Origin: Actinostola sp. cb2023
Taxonomy: Eukaryota; Cnidaria; Anthozoa; Actiniaria; Actinostolidae
Assembly: GCA_033675265.1 (NCBI GenBank)
Contig: JAUJYZ010001399.1
Location: 1-64,000 of the forward strand
Reading direction: 5' to 3'
DNA length: 64,000 nucleotides
Part shown: positions 61,801 through 64,000 of the stretch, piece by piece
Numbering within the stretch: position 1 is the first letter of the stretch
How the letters are laid out: each line of letters begins with the position of its first letter
Notes under the pieces: model-generated
Told to the model about the DNA's origin: nothing
The model's database searches: none
What the model saw: the letters and a program-made list of their open reading frames with translations, nothing else
Translations under genes and position numbers: made by a program

Positions 61801-63449
61801 GTAAGTACATTATATCAGACGTCTTTGTCTATTGTTGAATAGCTACAATGTTGTATTAAAAAATAACAGTATCAAACTAAGGTATAATAATATTTTTAGC
61901 ATAAACCATCCAGTGGTCTATTGTAAATCCTGCAATATGATTGGTTCGCTACTAGTGGTCTATCAACTCATAGACCCCGAGTAGAGGTAAACAAGCAAAA
62001 TGGCCGCTTCATCGTCGCGTTTTGCTAATGTTTTGGAGGAGTTTCACAACGAATTATTGTCTGTTGCTTGTTTCTGTCATTTTCTACTGACCTACTGGAT
62101 GGTTTATGCTAAAACAATTAGACTACTCGTTCTCGTTTTCCATGAGGATAGTCAACTCGGCGCTATGCGCCTGCGCCTCATTGACTATTGCCTCATAGAA
62201 ACCTCAAACTCATAGTCTAATAATTGTTGTTAATTAGCCTTCTTGAACCAACGTCATCAGGTACGCTTATGCCAAATGCATATGATTGAACACATGTAAT
62301 ACAGTGAATTAAAATTGAATACAGTAAATTACAGTTTATTGAACAAAGATATCAATAAACAAACATAAAAATACACATTTATTTAAGGATATGCATTTGG
62401 CGTACGCGTAGCATGAAACAATCACCCAGAATTGGGAAATGGGCTTCCTGTGTCAAGAAGTGGTAAGACTGGGATGGAGCTAAAATGAGACAAAGAGGGG
62501 GTAGGGTCAGGAGAGGAAGCACAGGATTCCCACAATTAGAAGTAGTCTTCATGCACATTGTAAGGCATCCTCGGAAACCCAGAGGCTGTAGGGGGGAGGG
62601 GGAAAGGAAATGGAAAGAGGGAAAAACAGCCCCTGGGGACATACTCTTACAGAACGAGTTCCAGAGAAGGTTAATGGGATTAAATGATTTAACGATCTGT
62701 TAACGAAAACTGCCAATCCAAATCAATTATCACTTTGAAGTTATCACTGAGCCATTGTTTATACATGAATACAAACTGATGGATCTCGCTAAATTCTATT
62801 CTATTCTACCCTTGTTGTCGTCCGGTTGTATGGAAGAAGTTCAGAAAACCTCTAAAAAGGCTGTTAATGACTGCTTCCATGTTTGTGGCAAAGAATCTCT
62901 CGATAAAAGAAGAAAAAGAAATGTTGAAGATTTCGTGATCATTAACGAGAAAGTTGACCCCAATGTTCCTGTATGGAAACCTTTTGTGCTCTTCGTTTTG
63001 AAACGAGAGAGAAACTCGATCCCCAAAAACGGCGCCAGGGAAAACTATGGATCACATGCAGAAAGAAGGGAAACGACTGCATTTAGACTACATATATTGT
63101 GCACTTTGAAGTTAAAACGGGCTACCGGATGTCTTCGCACTATCTGTCATCGTGCAACGTACCGCTCTTTGCTGATTGGCCACAAAATATTTTTGTGGCC
63201 AATCAGAGCACATCTCATTAACTTCTCTGGAACTCGTTCTGTAAGAGTTTGTCCCCAGGGGCTGTTTTCCGACCCCTTTCCTTTTCCCCTCCCCCTCCCC
63301 CTACAGCCCCTGGGTTTCCGAGGATGATTGTAAGGAGGATCTCAATTTGTTTTTAGGTTTTGCACATAGACCTGTATGTATATTACCTCGCAGAGGTTTC
63401 TATGTACATAGCGCTGTCCATTTCTCAGTTTACAGATGTGAAAAGAAAG
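37851..63449 (+). CDS. Homeobox-containing ceramide synthase, 5' part (runs off window)
   Basis: The five exons are 37851-38035, 39117-39350, 41615-41672, 61750-61800 and 63357-63449, all GT-AG and in phase, giving 207 residues with a donor GTAAGC after 63449. Order: N-terminal membrane segment (VGGLYLCIPITIMMMVLRYI, about 44-63), a short linker KVKPPAKVAPNTACEKAFKK, the divergent homeobox-like domain (HQKVVELSEHLGWSTREVQR with WFRVRR), then the start of the TLC domain (SWRFLFYFCVTIYG), and VYYLAEVSMYIALSISQFTD with VKRK. This matches animal ceramide synthases, ER enzymes that N-acylate sphingoid bases with acyl-CoA. The catalytic Lag1 motif with its paired histidines should lie beyond the right edge. 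Intron 3 is 20 kb, almost all minisatellite. Which CERS paralogue it is cannot be decided here. Confidence 0.93.
38139..38290. mobile_element. TA-flanked palindromic MITE, family B (copy 2)
   Basis: Starts GAGCAGATTTCGTATGACTG and ends TGCATTGTAAATCTGCTC, with TA at 38137-38138 and 38291-38292. It is related to 11429-11567. It lies in ceramide synthase intron 1. Confidence 0.8.
38540..39064. mobile_element. 525-bp pogo/Tigger-like MITE
   Basis: Ends CAGTGGAACCTCGATATAAT and TTATATCGAGGTTCCACTG, flanked by TA (38538-38539 and 39065-39066). The CAGTGGAACCTCGATATAACG end is typical of Tigger/pogo-type elements. Degenerate GATATAACGAT repeats fill both sides. It ends 52 bp before ceramide synthase exon 2. 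Confidence 0.85.
39905..40870. mobile_element. 966-bp TIR element with 6-bp target duplication
   Basis: Ends CAGGGCTTATGGTAGGATGC and GCATCCTACCATAAGCCCTG, with TCAACA on both sides (39899-39904 and 40871-40876). ATTATGCGGG recurs many times near both ends. It is inserted in ceramide synthase intron 2, splitting an older ORF on the - strand. Confidence 0.88.
40872..41052 (-). pseudogene. Transposon-related ORF remnant
   Basis: Reads on the - strand from the ATG at 41052: MERFVEVTDEELLLTFVEQE, then NKNTRRKTDYDVQLYTDCYM. The pattern 'RFxEVTDEEL...NTRRKT...' resembles the N-terminal region of Crypton-type tyrosine-recombinase proteins and their ZMYM/QRICH relatives. It is cut by the 39905-40870 insertion; past that insertion the frame soon reaches a stop, so no catalytic domain remains. 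The assignment is by pattern and tentative. Confidence 0.35.
41248..41514. mobile_element. 267-bp TA-flanked MITE related to the giant palindrome
   Basis: Ends CAGCGATTTGCAAAAATT and AATTTTTGCAAATCGCTG, with TA at 41246-41247 and 41515-41516. It shares with 36065-37674 the end sequence and an internal CAATGCACCCGATATATTGA. It lies in ceramide synthase intron 2. Confidence 0.85.
41854..61685. repeat. Giant 69-bp minisatellite, about 287 copies, in ceramide synthase intron 3
   Basis: The head-to-tail unit reads GATTGAGATGGAACTACTTT, TCCATTCAGCCTGCTTCTAT, TGTTCTATATGTCGTCACTT, GTTCCTGTA. It makes up about 99% of the 20,077-bp intron. Most units are identical or differ at two positions: GATGG/GATGA and CAGCCTGC/CAGCCCGC. 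Small indels and a few rearranged units (46050, 49050, 54135-54235, 55365, 57780) interrupt it. Since 69 is divisible by three it reads as a 23-residue frame (RWNYFSIQPASIVLYVVTCS CRL), open in GATGG units and stopped by TGA in GATGA units. It is intronic, so these frames are not called as genes. Confidence 0.97.
61894..62114. mobile_element. About 220-bp TIR element
   Basis: Left TTTTAGCATAAACCATCCAG faces CTGGATGGTTTATGCTAAAA. The short ORF from 62000 (MAASSSRFANVLEEFHNELL) starts inside it with a good initiation context. It may be a remnant first exon of a mobile-element gene. It lies in ceramide synthase intron 4. Confidence 0.6.
62566..63326. mobile_element. 761-bp TIR element with 9-bp duplication (Mutator-like?)
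   Basis: The left end CATCCTCGGAAACCCAGAGG is inverted at the right end (CCCTGGGTTTCCGAGGATG). The arms extend about 110 bp and include AACGAGTTCCAGAGAAG and its complement. ATTGTAAGG flanks both sides (62557-62565 and 63327-63335); 9-bp duplications are typical of Mutator-like elements. It ends 30 bp before ceramide synthase exon 5. Confidence 0.85.
62755..63326 (+). other. 190-codon open frame carried by the 62566 element
   Basis: The longest non-repeat open frame in the window. The first half (LAKFYSILPLLSSGCMEEVQ, KESLDKRRKRNVEDFVIINE) looks protein-like; the last 40 codons run through the terminal repeat. No recognised domain. It could be a captured host exon or part of a transposase. 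The inverted pair TTGGCCACAAAATATTTTTGTGGCCAA near 63177-63203 lies inside it. Confidence 0.3.
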
Positions 63450-63663
63450 GTAAGCTATTGCTCAAGTAATTCTTATGGTACATTGTAGTTGATTGTGGTG
63501 TAAAATGGTCCTACTACCATTTTCCTTCGAGCACTGAGCACAAAACAAATTGCGAGCTTGTTTATGTTTGAAAGTCAACGTCAAAGTCAACGTTTAGCTG
63601 ACAAAATGTTGCGTTTTAAACGTAAACAAACTCTCAATTTGTTTCGTGGTCAGTGCTTGAAGG

Positions 63664-64000
63664 AAAATGGTAGTAGTGATGGTCAGATGGTGATGTAGTT
63701 ATGATATGATGGTAGTAGTGATGGTCAGATGGTGATGTAGTTATGATATGATGGTAGTAGTGATGGTCAGATGGTGATGTAGTTATGATATGATGATGGT
63801 AGTAGTGATGGTCAGATGGTGATGTAGTTATGATATGATGGTAGTAGTGATGGTCAGATGGTGATGTAGTTATGATATGATGGTAGTAGTGATGGTCAGA
63901 TGGTGATGTAGTTATGATATGATGGTAGTAGTGATGGTCAGATGGTGATGTAGTTATGATATGATGGTAGTAGTGATGGTCAGATGGTGATGTAGTTATG
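63664..64000. repeat. 42-bp minisatellite, about 8 copies, runs off the window
   Basis: The unit GATGGTAGTAGTGATGGTCA plus GATGGTGATGTAGTTATGATAT is repeated almost perfectly, with one copy extended by 3 bp near 63795. It starts after the exon 5 donor of the ceramide synthase gene, so it lies in intron 5. Just upstream, 63508-63545 (CTACTACCATTTTCCTTCGA) faces a near-complement at 63655-63677. Confidence 0.95.

Noticed and set aside
62000..62215. 71-codon ORF MAASSSRFANVLEEF as a real gene
   Set aside because: It starts inside a small TIR element and runs out through it without any domain; kept only as a possible mobile-element remnant.

Overview
This is intron-rich nuclear DNA from an animal, probably a marine invertebrate. 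The main evidence is a homeobox-containing ceramide synthase, a metazoan gene type, together with GT-AG introns, AT-rich non-coding DNA and a very high density of small inverted-repeat transposons and minisatellites. I cannot name the phylum; a cnidarian, a sponge or another early-branching lineage would fit. No bacterial genes, CRISPR arrays, rRNA or tRNA genes were seen.

All four gene structures are on the + strand, and I assembled them by joining exons at phase-compatible splice sites. (1) At 391-607 there are two 5' exons of a NEK1-type kinase, with no continuation found. (2) At 4529-11155 there is a nine-exon, 514-residue ionotropic-glutamate-receptor-like channel. It has a signal peptide, a split ligand-binding domain, a pore loop carrying the potassium-channel signature TTVGYGD, and a last membrane segment. 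(3) At 12759-24449 there is a complete fourteen-exon RRS1 ribosome-biogenesis gene of 338 residues. (4) From 37851 to beyond 63449 lies the 5' part (five exons) of a ceramide synthase that continues past the right edge.

Most of the rest is repeats. One 69-bp minisatellite of about 287 copies fills 41854-61685, nearly the whole third intron of the ceramide synthase gene. RRS1 introns hold a 36-bp minisatellite, a 1.4-kb fold-back element and many MITEs. The 13-kb stretch between RRS1 and the ceramide synthase gene holds fold-backs, microsatellites and DNA-transposon derivatives, several with readable target-site duplications (TA, TTAA, 5, 6 and 9 bp), but no gene I recognise.

The genes do not form a pathway: a membrane channel, a nucleolar assembly factor and an ER lipid enzyme are simply neighbours. 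The most notable items are the potassium-filter glutamate-receptor-like channel and the 20-kb intronic array, each unit of which ends in a sequence resembling a 3' splice site.
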